Under the pieces are notes generated by a model. That model did not search any database. It worked only from the letters and a program-made list of their open reading frames with translations, and was not told where the DNA came from. Positions 1 to 6,093 of a stretch of 6,093 nucleotides of DNA are shown here, piece after piece; position 1 is the first letter of the stretch, and every line of letters starts with the position of its first letter. The stretch is from contig JACDAO010000768.1 of assembly GCA_013695405.1 (NCBI GenBank), positions 1-6,093 of the forward strand, read 5' to 3'. The position numbers and the translations under genes were made by a program. The stretch is from Acidobacteriota bacterium. GTDB lineage: Bacteria > Acidobacteriota > Vicinamibacteria > Vicinamibacterales > Vicinamibacteraceae.

Positions 1-234
1 CGGGAACGCAAGGCGGCTCCTGACGCTGTCGCGCGCGTCCACATGGGGGCGAAGGTTGAGGTCGAATCCGGGGAAGCCCCACTTGGTGCGCTTCGGCCTG
101 AGCCTGTATCCGGCCGCCGGGTGGAGGAAGTACACGTTGTGCCCCTGCTCTTGCAGGTGCCGGGCGACATTCCCCACCACGGAGGCAATACCCCCGGTCT
201 CCTGATCCCAAGGCACTGCAATGAGTACGTTCAT
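1..234 (-). CDS. GT4-type glycosyltransferase, N-terminal fragment cut by window edge
   Basis: The first 78 codons of a gene running off the left end of the window, with no stop in view. Translation begins MNVLIAVPWDQETGGIASVV, then GNVARHLQEQGHNVYFLHP (21-39). A beta strand, a glycine-rich loop containing GG and then an amphipathic helix form the classic opening of the acceptor domain in GT-B (GT4) glycosyltransferases. Residues 51-61 (KWGFPGFDLNL) continue the pattern. The ATG at 234 places the start directly at the first strand. A GTG at 240 in the same frame would add two residues, and neither has an evident ribosome binding site. It follows the flippase stop by 31 bases with no terminator between, so it is probably co-transcribed. 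The donor domain is not visible, so the call rests on the N-terminal pattern and on the company of three other glycosyltransferases. Confidence 0.75.
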   Translation of the reverse strand, partial: MNVLIAVPWDQETGGIASVVGNVARHLQEQGHNVYFLHPAAGYRLRPKRTKWGFPGFDLNLRPHVDARDSVRSRLAFP

Positions 235-265
235 GAGCACGGCGCTTGCGAGCCAGTCGGGCGGC

Positions 266-1840
266 CTACCGTCGCCCCGCTTGCAGCAGACGACGCATCG
301 CGACCGCATCCTGGAGAATCGTCCGGCCCCGCGTCGACATCAGCAGCGCGCCGATGAACACGGACAGGGCACATGGTACGGCCAGCGTCAGGCCGGACCA
401 TGGCGTCACATCGCCGAGCCATGACCGAAGTCCCAGGAGGGCGACGACGGTCACGCAGGTCGCCCCTGCAATCGGCGCGACGGTGACGTAGAAATCTGCC
501 TGCCGGATCGGTCCTTTGCGTGTGACGAACCAGAAGAGCAGCGGCGCCACCAGCAGCACCATGGTTGCTGAATACGTCGCCGCCACACCGACCCCGCCCC
601 ACGGTACTCCCGCGGCGATGCCCGTCACGATCAGACCCGACCCGATCAGACCCCAGGTGAGCATGTCGCGAGTGCGGCCCTGGCTCACGAACAGCCAGCC
701 GGTCGTGTCGCAGATCGCCGCGACCGGCGCGGACAGTCCCAACAGAACGAATACCGGAGTCACCTGCGCCCAGGTCGGTCCGAGGACGATCATGACCAGC
801 CAATCGGCCGTCAGGACCATCAGCGCCACTCCCGGCATGGTCAGGAGAATGACCTTCTCCAGAATGCGACAGTAGGCGCGCCGGTACGCGTCGGGTTCGC
901 TCACCAGGCGGCTCAGCGCAGGCATGGCCACGGCCGTGATCGGCGCGTTGATCTGGCCGATCGGCAGCAGCAGTATCTGATACGCCTTGTCGTAGATCCC
1001 CAGCTGGAACGGCCCCCAGAAGCGTCCGATCAGCGCGTTGTCGAGATGGCGCGCAAAGTAGTTGACGATGTGGAAGCCGGTGAGATTCCTGCCAAAGGCA
1101 ACCAGAGATGTGACCTTGGCGAGATCAAGCCGCACGGACGGCCGCCAGCGCGAGGCGAGCCATACGCCGGCCAGGGCGATCATCGCCGTGGCTACCTGCG
1201 CCATCACCAGGGACCAGTAGCCGTGTCCTCGTCGTGCCAGCGTGATCGCCACCGCGGCGCTTCCGCACGTCGCCACGATGTCAATCGCCGCCAACGCGCC
1301 AAACTGCATGCGTCGTTGGAGCAATGCCTGGTGCTGGACGGCGAACCCGTTGATCAGGAACGTGCACGCCAGCCCGATCGTGATCGCCGTGACCCGTGGC
1401 TCTCTGTAGAAGTGCGCGATCACCGGCGCCATGGCCATCGCGACCAGCATCGTGGCGCCGCCCAGCAGCACGTTGAGCCAGAACAGCGTGCTGACCTGCG
1501 AATGGGTGATGGTCGGGCGTTGGACGGTCGCAGAGGACAGGCCGATGTCCTTGAACAGGGCGATGAACCCTGTCAACACGGTCACCATGCCAATCAGACC
1601 GTAATCGGCCGGCCTCAGCAGGCGTGCCAGGATCACCGTGGTGATCAGCATCAGGCAGAACTTCGCCAATTGCGTCGTGACGGTGATCGCGCCGCTGCGG
1701 GCAGATCGGGCGCCGAGGTCTGCACGCAGGTGGCTGGTATCGAGGTACCCCTCATGGGCAGCGTCGGCCAACTCGACGTCGCCGGGGTGCGCTGGCCCGG
1801 TCACGTCTGCGGTCCGCGTCGTGATCTCACGACACGTCAC
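266..1840 (-). CDS. WzxC-like polysaccharide flippase (MOP superfamily)
   Basis: A 524-residue inner-membrane transporter of the oligosaccharide/polysaccharide flippase family (Polysacc_synt type), expected to move lipid-linked glycan from the cytoplasmic to the periplasmic face. About 12-14 hydrophobic segments span residues 50-500. Family-typical stretches include ARLLRPADYGLIGMV (72-86), FKDIGLSSATVQR (96-108), QVSTLFWLNVLLG (115-127), AVQHQALLQRRMQF (167-180), GRNLTGFHIVNYFARHLDN (250-268) and the loop QINAPITAVAMPALSRL (296-312). The hydrophilic first ~45 residues precede the first membrane segment. Their second half (YLDTSHLRADLGARSARSG) resembles homologues, so a long start is sensible. 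The start is uncertain: GTG at 1840 or GTG at 1804 (12 residues shorter), neither with a clear ribosome binding site. It lies 26 bases after the GT4 stop and 31 bases before the next glycosyltransferase, consistent with one operon. Confidence 0.93.
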   Translation of the reverse strand: MTCREITTRTADVTGPAHPGDVELADAAHEGYLDTSHLRADLGARSARSGAITVTTQLAKFCLMLITTVILARLLRPADYGLIGMVTVLTGFIALFKDIGLSSATVQRPTITHSQVSTLFWLNVLLGGATMLVAMAMAPVIAHFYREPRVTAITIGLACTFLINGFAVQHQALLQRRMQFGALAAIDIVATCGSAAVAITLARRGHGYWSLVMAQVATAMIALAGVWLASRWRPSVRLDLAKVTSLVAFGRNLTGFHIVNYFARHLDNALIGRFWGPFQLGIYDKAYQILLLPIGQINAPITAVAMPALSRLVSEPDAYRRAYCRILEKVILLTMPGVALMVLTADWLVMIVLGPTWAQVTPVFVLLGLSAPVAAICDTTGWLFVSQGRTRDMLTWGLIGSGLIVTGIAAGVPWGGVGVAATYSATMVLLVAPLLFWFVTRKGPIRQADFYVTVAPIAGATCVTVVALLGLRSWLGDVTPWSGLTLAVPCALSVFIGALLMSTRGRTILQDAVAMRRLLQAGRR

Positions 1841-1866
1841 TCGGTGAACGACGTGCCCGATGTGCG

Positions 1867-3030
1867 CTAGCGAGCACCGGCGCGCGCATGGAGGTCGTAC
1901 AGTTTGGAATAGTCGCGCAGCATGCCCGCGAGTGCGTAGGTGCCTACGCTTGCCTCACGATTGGCCATGCCCAGGCGGCGCCTGAGCGGGGCATCGGTGA
2001 CAAGCCGCTGCAACTGGCGCACGAAGGCCTCGGGCTCACCCGCCGGAGCGACCGGAGAATACCCACCGTCGGCCGGGAGCATCTGACGGCAGTCGCCCAC
2101 GTCGGTACTGAGCGCCGGCTTGCCGCAGGCCATCGCCTCCAGGAGCGCCATCGGCAACTGCTCGGTCTTGGACGTCAGCAGGAACACGTCGAATGCCGCG
2201 TGGCACAGCGTGGTGTCCGGGAGGGCGCCGACCATGTGCACTCTTCCCGACAGACCGAGATCCTGGGTGAGCGCGCGGAGCTCTCCCTGGCACGGACCGT
2301 CGCCCACGATCGCCAGGTGCACTTCCGGCCGGTCGAGTGTCTTGAGCACCCGCAGCATCATCGACAGGTTCTTCTCCGGCGACAGTCGTCCGACGCTTCC
2401 CAGCAGCAGGGCGTCGGGAGGAATTGGCAACGTGCGGCGCCACCCGGGATCGAGATCCGGCCGGAAGCGCTCCGTATCGATCCCGTTGGGGATGTAGTGG
2501 AGTCGTGACTCCGGCACGTGGTAGCGCGTGCGGGCGATGTCGGTGAGCGTCTGCGAGATCATCACCACGGCCGCGCAGCGGGGCAGAAGCACCCGTCTCG
2601 TGAACACGCGCCGCCGCAGGAGCTGCGTGGATTCGTCGCTCGCAAAGCCGTCTTCTGTGTGAATGACGGCCCGGTGCCCGCACAGCAAGCCTGCCGCCAC
2701 CGCGTCGATGGCGCCCCAGTTGTAGGTGGCGACGATCGACGGCTTGCGCTCCCGAAGCAGCACACGGACAGCGCGGAGCGCGCCGAATCGGGCCGACCGG
2801 TCCACCTGCAGCACGTTGCACCGTTCCGTGTGCCGTACGCGCTCGAGAAACGACGTGTTGCCGTCCAGTGCCACCAGGTCATGCGAGAACTGGTCGCCGA
2901 GCGCGTCGATGAGGAGCGCCATCCGAATTTCACGGCCGCCAACGCCAAGGCTTGGGGCGACATGTAGGATGCGAATTGGCGCACTGCAGGCTGGTGACGC
3001 GCACGCCATGTCGGCGATGCCGTCAGCCAT
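1867..3030 (-). CDS. GT4 family glycosyltransferase
   Basis: A complete 387-residue GT-B fold glycosyltransferase, typical length for GT4, presumably a retaining enzyme acting in the cytoplasm on a lipid-linked glycan. The N-terminal acceptor domain starts with IRILHVAPSLGVGGREIRM (19-37), a glycine-rich loop. TYNWGAIDA (102-110) and HTEDGF (124-129) follow. PNGID (181-185) marks the interdomain linker. In the donor domain, GSVGRLSPEKN (211-221) carries the conserved R and K, VGDGP is at 242-246, and EQLPMALLE (290-298) is the E-x7-E donor-binding motif. The usual glycine after the first E is Q here. The ATG at 3030 gives an 8-base overlap with the upstream polymerase/ligase stop. A second ATG at 3009 would remove seven residues, and neither has a strong ribosome binding site. 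Upstream in-frame extension to 3129 is arginine/serine-rich shadow sequence over the previous gene and is not part of this protein. Substrates are unknown. Confidence 0.93.
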   Translation of the reverse strand: MADGIADMACASPACSAPIRILHVAPSLGVGGREIRMALLIDALGDQFSHDLVALDGNTSFLERVRHTERCNVLQVDRSARFGALRAVRVLLRERKPSIVATYNWGAIDAVAAGLLCGHRAVIHTEDGFASDESTQLLRRRVFTRRVLLPRCAAVVMISQTLTDIARTRYHVPESRLHYIPNGIDTERFRPDLDPGWRRTLPIPPDALLLGSVGRLSPEKNLSMMLRVLKTLDRPEVHLAIVGDGPCQGELRALTQDLGLSGRVHMVGALPDTTLCHAAFDVFLLTSKTEQLPMALLEAMACGKPALSTDVGDCRQMLPADGGYSPVAPAGEPEAFVRQLQRLVTDAPLRRRLGMANREASVGTYALAGMLRDYSKLYDLHARAGAR

Positions 3031-4342
3031 GATGCGCCTGCGCGACAGGTGGAGCCGCGACGACCGGCTCGACGGCTGCGTCGGCCTCCGCACGCTCCGC
3101 CGCCAGGAGCCGGTCCAGGGCAGCCACAAACCCGAACAGGAACCAGTTCATCTCATTCAAGGCCTGAGACAGGAAGCTGCCACCAGCCACAAACGCGGCC
3201 AGCGAGGCGAGGAGCGCGATGCTCATTCTCACGGGGAACGGGTCGGTGGCGCTGCCCGGCCTGAGCGATCTGATGCGGATGCGTAACAGTGTCCACGCCG
3301 ACGACAGGAGAAGCCACCCATAGGCGACAGCGCCGAGCACGCCGGTCTCGGAGAGAAGCTGAAAATGCGTGCTGTGGACCGCGCGTCTCGAGCCGTGGCG
3401 TCCGTATGCCGTGTCGAACTCATCATAGCGCGCGGGAAAGTTGCCGAGGCCGACGCCCAGCGGGTACGCCTTGACCATGTTCACCGCGACCTCCCAGTAG
3501 TGCAGGCGACTCAAGGCCGATCCCTCGTCTACCTCTTCGTATGTGCTGATGGTCGACAACCGATCCGCATACCCCTCTGGTGCCGGCATCACGAAGTACC
3601 CCAGGGTGAGTGCCACCGACGTGCCGAGCAGGTACAGCCATCGCCTTGGTTGAACCCACAAGTACACCGCGGCACCCGCCGCCACCGCCAGGAACGCGCC
3701 ACGAGAGTAGGTGCTCACGACTGCCAGCACCGACAACGCTGCGGCGGCAAACCACCCCAGCCGGAGCCAGCGCCGCTGCACCAACGTCGCGACGGCCAGC
3801 AGGAAGAAGATGTTGCGAGCGATGGCAAACCCGAAGTCGTTGTTGTCGCTGAACATGCCGCCCATGCCGACGGTTGTGAACCGGGCGCCCCCTCGGATCA
3901 GGTACCCGACACCCACCTTGGCGCCGTGGAAACCGAGGGACCCGGCAAGTACCGCGACAGCCCAGAACAGCCGCTGACGCGTGGTGATCAGGGTCACGCC
4001 GAGCAAGGCCATCGTGAGCGCCAGTGCCAGCTTGAACAACCCATCGGTCGACGCGACGGGGTCAACCGCGTTGAGGTGCGCGACCGCCGCGGCACCAAGT
4101 ATCGCCAGCGAGCCCAGCGACAGCCGATGCGTGACGTTCGGCAAGACACCCGTGAGCAGGCATGGCACGACGAACGCGACCGCCGTCACGAGGGACAGGC
4201 GCAGGCTGGTCAACTCGTGGTACGACCACTCCTGCGGCCGGAAGAACGCGAACCAGGTGTACAGCAAAAATCCCGCAAAGCGGTCGATGCCACTTGCTGC
4301 AAGCCCCATCGCGACAATGACGAGAACCAGGAGTGACCGCAT
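3023..4342 (-). CDS. Wzy/WaaL-type O-antigen polymerase or ligase, exosortase-A-associated-like
   Basis: A 439-residue polytopic inner-membrane protein with about 10-12 hydrophobic segments, likely to polymerise lipid-linked glycan units or transfer glycan to an acceptor on the periplasmic side. Features are FFRPQEWSY (33-41), GFHGAKVGVGYLIRGG (137-152), DNND (166-169), STYSRGA (210-216) starting the Wzy_C region, then a long loop (about 253-330) with STISTYEE (263-270) and VHSTHFQLLSETG (322-334). The arginine in SRG and the loop histidines correspond to residues important in WaaL-type ligases. The N-terminal layout and the STISTYEE stretch recall the putative O-glycosylation ligases of exosortase-A systems (TIGR03097/DUF5935-like), recognised from memory. 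The ATG at 4342 is preferred over an in-frame GTG at 4378, because it follows the upstream stop by one base and begins directly with a hydrophobic segment. The last 30 residues are Ala/Val/Pro-rich and probably cytoplasmic. Polymerase versus ligase is unresolved. Confidence 0.88.
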   Translation of the reverse strand: MRSLLVLVIVAMGLAASGIDRFAGFLLYTWFAFFRPQEWSYHELTSLRLSLVTAVAFVVPCLLTGVLPNVTHRLSLGSLAILGAAAVAHLNAVDPVASTDGLFKLALALTMALLGVTLITTRQRLFWAVAVLAGSLGFHGAKVGVGYLIRGGARFTTVGMGGMFSDNNDFGFAIARNIFFLLAVATLVQRRWLRLGWFAAAALSVLAVVSTYSRGAFLAVAAGAAVYLWVQPRRWLYLLGTSVALTLGYFVMPAPEGYADRLSTISTYEEVDEGSALSRLHYWEVAVNMVKAYPLGVGLGNFPARYDEFDTAYGRHGSRRAVHSTHFQLLSETGVLGAVAYGWLLLSSAWTLLRIRIRSLRPGSATDPFPVRMSIALLASLAAFVAGGSFLSQALNEMNWFLFGFVAALDRLLAAERAEADAAVEPVVAAPPVAQAHHG

Positions 4343-4343
4343 C

Positions 4344-5222
4344 TCAGCTCTCGTCTGTCCGGGCCATCGGGTTGGCACGCAGCCGACGCGCCAGACGCCG
4401 ACGCGTCAACAGAAACCGGTGCTTGCGATAGAGGTAGAGCAGGCCAGCGGCATGACTCAGCGCGACCCGCTTGACCGGCAGGCCACGCGAGATCTCCTGT
4501 GCATCGTGCAGGACCGAGCAGCCGGGCAGGTAGACCACGCGCCACCCATGGGCCCAAATCCGGATGCAGTAGTCGACGTCCTCGGGCGCGTAGAAAATCG
4601 CCTCGTCCAGATCGCCGACTCGCTCCACGACGTGCCGAGGCAGCAACCAGAAGGCCGAAATCGCGTAGTCCACGTCCGTAGGTCCGCGTGCGGCGCGATG
4701 TCGCCACGCCGCCTCGATCTGCCGGAGGCGAAGGTAACGGTGCAGCTTGCGCGGCAGCGTCGGGAATGTATCGACTGACATCTGCAACTCCCCGGATCGA
4801 TACGTCATCGCCGGGGCGACGAGGCCGATCGTCGCGTCGCTGACCAAGTGCTCCAGGAGCGTATCAGCGACCCCCGGGGGCGCGGACACATCTGAATCCA
4901 CGACGCCGATGTACCTGCCACGGGCCGCCCGGAACCCGTGATTGCGGGGCGCCGTGGTGCCCTGATTGTCGCGGAGGCGAATCACGGCAAGTCGCGAGTC
5001 GAAGCGCACGGCCAGATCGTCGAGAATCGCGACGGTGCCGTCAGTTGAACCATTGTCGACCACCACCACCTCGTCCGCATCTGCGCCTGGCGGTTCGAGC
5101 AACGAGCAGACACACGCCGCGATGTGAGCCTCCGAGTTGTGCGCAAGCACGATGTACGAAATACGGCGCTCATGGTGGGCGGCGCTGACGGTCCCGCGAT
5201 CGCCCGTACCGGCCAGCGTCAC
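4344..5222 (-). CDS. GT2 family glycosyltransferase (rhamnosyltransferase-like)
   Basis: A 292-residue GT-A fold glycosyltransferase, a normal length for the family, expected at the cytoplasmic face of the inner membrane. Residues 21-29 (ISYIVLAHN) form the first strand. VVVVDNGSTDGT at 52-63 is the nucleotide-binding signature. RNHGFRAARG at 93-102 leads into VVDSD at 107-111, the metal-binding DxD-type motif. YAPEDVDYCIRIWAHGW at 211-227 contains the ED pair expected to hold the catalytic base, and VLHD at 237-240 supplies the family's late histidine. This arrangement resembles WbbL-like rhamnosyltransferases, but the sugar cannot be assigned from motifs alone. The C-terminal 40 residues are strongly basic (RKHRFLLTRRRLARRLR), possibly a membrane-surface anchor. 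The GTG start is supported by a strong ribosome binding site and a 4-base overlap with the upstream gene. The stop is one base before the start of the polymerase/ligase gene. Confidence 0.93.
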   Translation of the reverse strand: MTLAGTGDRGTVSAAHHERRISYIVLAHNSEAHIAACVCSLLEPPGADADEVVVVDNGSTDGTVAILDDLAVRFDSRLAVIRLRDNQGTTAPRNHGFRAARGRYIGVVDSDVSAPPGVADTLLEHLVSDATIGLVAPAMTYRSGELQMSVDTFPTLPRKLHRYLRLRQIEAAWRHRAARGPTDVDYAISAFWLLPRHVVERVGDLDEAIFYAPEDVDYCIRIWAHGWRVVYLPGCSVLHDAQEISRGLPVKRVALSHAAGLLYLYRKHRFLLTRRRLARRLRANPMARTDES

Positions 5223-6093
5223 ACAGACCTTCCTTGCGCGACGACCTCATCCAGCAGGTCCCCGAGCGCCGCGGTCAGCGACCGTCGGTCGAAACGCGTC
5301 ACGAAGTCGGGCGAGAGCCCAAGCGGAAGACGGAGTCGGCAATCGACCGCTTCGCGAATCGCGCGCTCCAGATCGCCGACCAGTCCCGTGGTCACCACAA
5401 AGGGCGCCAGGCAGTACTGCCGGACGATCTCGGCGTTGTCGCCTTCGGGACAGTCCGCCAGGATCGGCAACCCGGTGGCAAGGTACTCGTACGTCTTCGA
5501 CGCCACCGCGATGTACTGGTCGACGCCGGTCTCGCGTCCCTGCTTGAGGTACAGGAGTGAGGCGTCCTGGAGCACCTGCTGCGCCTCGTCGCGCGGTAGA
5601 GCGCCGAGCAGGCGGATGTTGACGCGTTCGCGGAAGCGCTGGTAACTGGCGAACGGTGCGCCCGCATGTACGAAGACGACATCGCGCCGTCCGATGCGCG
5701 CCAGGGCTTCCAGCAGGGCGTCTGGGGTACGCTGGCCGTAGAACGATCCGATGTGGACGATCAGGAACTCGCCCGCGCGCACACCGTGCCCGGGTGACGG
5801 CGTGAGCGCATCGTAGCCATTCGGGATGACGACGAACTTCGCGGCATGCTCCGGATACGTCTGCCGATAGAGCCGCGCTGCGCCGCTCGTGTTGACGATC
5901 ACCCGCGTGGCTCCCTCGAATGCGCGCCGCTCGAGCCGAACGATGGCCCGGCGGCGCAGGCCGGCAAGCGCATTGTGCGGGTTGAGCAGCCAAGCGTCGC
6001 GGAAGTCGAGCACCACAGGCTTGCCGAATCGCCGGCCGAGCCACACGGCCACGGTCGCGGACGAGAACGGTGAGCACGAGGCGTACACGCAGT
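5219..6093 (-). CDS. GT4-type glycosyltransferase, N-terminus cut by window edge
   Basis: Probably a cytoplasmic GT-B fold enzyme that transfers a sugar from a nucleotide-sugar donor to a growing lipid-linked glycan. The visible 290 codons begin mid-protein. The frame stays open to the last base, and the first residues (ASCSPFSS, then VVLDFRDAW) match the middle of the N-terminal domain in GT4 enzymes, so roughly 100 residues probably lie beyond 6093. The in-frame GTG at 6088 is therefore unlikely to be the true start. Numbering from that GTG, DFRD is at 28-31, the interdomain PNGYD at 89-93, the start of the donor domain (HIGSFYGQR) at 112-120, and the donor-binding SKTYEYLATGLP at 197-208, where the glutamate is the usual nucleotide-sugar contact. 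The TGA stop overlaps the next gene's GTG start in the sequence GTGA, which suggests translational coupling. Donor and acceptor sugars cannot be read from sequence. The family call is firm; specificity is unknown. Confidence 0.88.
   Translation of the reverse strand, partial: CVYASCSPFSSATVAVWLGRRFGKPVVLDFRDAWLLNPHNALAGLRRRAIVRLERRAFEGATRVIVNTSGAARLYRQTYPEHAAKFVVIPNGYDALTPSPGHGVRAGEFLIVHIGSFYGQRTPDALLEALARIGRRDVVFVHAGAPFASYQRFRERVNIRLLGALPRDEAQQVLQDASLLYLKQGRETGVDQYIAVASKTYEYLATGLPILADCPEGDNAEIVRQYCLAPFVVTTGLVGDLERAIREAVDCRLRLPLGLSPDFVTRFDRRSLTAALGDLLDEVVAQGRSV
5228..5235 (-). promoter_or_regulatory. Strong ribosome binding site deciding the GT2 start
   Basis: On the minus strand this reads AAGGAAGG, followed by a 5-base spacer and then GTG at 5222. 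It is the clearest Shine-Dalgarno sequence in the window and supports the GTG at 5222 as the start of the GT2 gene. It lies inside the last codons of the upstream glycosyltransferase, where it encodes part of Q-G-R-S. Ribosomes finishing that gene would therefore be close to the reinitiation site. Confidence 0.75.

Noticed and set aside
231..803. Minus-strand open frame of 190 codons inside the flippase gene
   Set aside because: It is an out-of-frame reading of the flippase gene with Arg/Gly/Asp-rich sequence, no hydrophobic segments and no family pattern.
1841..1866. Possible promoter or terminator in the GT4-flippase gap
   Set aside because: The gap is only 26 bases. I see no -35/-10 pair and no hairpin with a T-run, so it looks like an ordinary intra-operon spacer.
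1046..1870. Plus-strand open frame (274 codons) opposite the flippase
   Set aside because: The translation is dominated by R, H, Q, D and G in low-complexity runs, with no recognisable motif. It is a shadow of the well-supported flippase on the other strand.
3031..3129. Upstream extension of the GT4 gene to an in-frame start at 3129
   Set aside because: The added 33 residues are Arg/Ser-rich shadow sequence over the end of the polymerase/ligase gene and precede the normal first strand by too much. ATG 3030 fits the family.
3365..4336. Long plus-strand open frame (323 codons) opposite the polymerase/ligase gene
   Set aside because: Its translation is rich in R, H, Q, E and P with no domain pattern, as expected for the antisense of a high-GC gene. 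The minus-strand protein has clear membrane and Wzy_C features.
4343..4378. GTG start at 4378 for the polymerase/ligase
   Set aside because: It would add 12 polar residues and overlap the GT2 gene by 35 bases. ATG 4342 sits one base after the GT2 stop and opens with a membrane segment.
6086..6088. GTG at 6088 as the true start of the rightmost glycosyltransferase
   Set aside because: The frame is open to the window end, and the protein would begin in the middle of the acceptor domain, lacking the first Rossmann strand and glycine loop.

Overview
The window is a compact block of six genes, all on the minus strand and read from right to left. They encode membrane and cytoplasmic machinery for building a cell-surface polysaccharide or glycan. 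G+C is high (low to mid 60s % by eye). Coding is nearly continuous, with GTG starts and stop/start overlaps, as in a bacterial operon. Gram-negative-type lineages such as Acidobacteriota, Gemmatimonadota or Pseudomonadota would fit. Nothing in the sequence fixes the phylum, so this is a weak inference.

Layout in transcription order: (1) a GT4-type glycosyltransferase whose N-terminus lies beyond the right edge (5219-6093); (2) a GT2 glycosyltransferase of the rhamnosyltransferase-like type (4344-5222); (3) a polytopic Wzy/WaaL-type polymerase or ligase resembling the exosortase-A-associated O-glycosylation ligases (3023-4342); (4) a complete GT4 glycosyltransferase (1867-3030); (5) a WzxC-like polysaccharide flippase of the MOP superfamily (266-1840); (6) the first 78 codons of another GT4-type glycosyltransferase, cut by the left edge (1-234). 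Junctions are a 4-base overlap, a 1-base gap, an 8-base overlap, a 26-base gap and a 31-base gap. I see no promoter, terminator, RNA gene, repeat array or mobile element, and no gene-free stretch over about 30 bases.

In the likely working model, the glycosyltransferases add sugars one by one to a lipid-linked intermediate on the cytoplasmic face. The flippase then moves the lipid-linked glycan across the inner membrane, and the Wzy/WaaL-type protein polymerises it or transfers it to an acceptor on the periplasmic side. The priming sugar-phosphate transferase, nucleotide-sugar synthesis genes and export/chain-length genes (Wza/Wzc/Wzz) are not here and would be expected in flanking DNA. The window looks like an ordinary, well-formed polysaccharide locus. 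The most informative clue is the ligase type, which suggests checking the neighbourhood for an exosortase/PEP-CTERM system. I found no evidence of a previously undescribed system.
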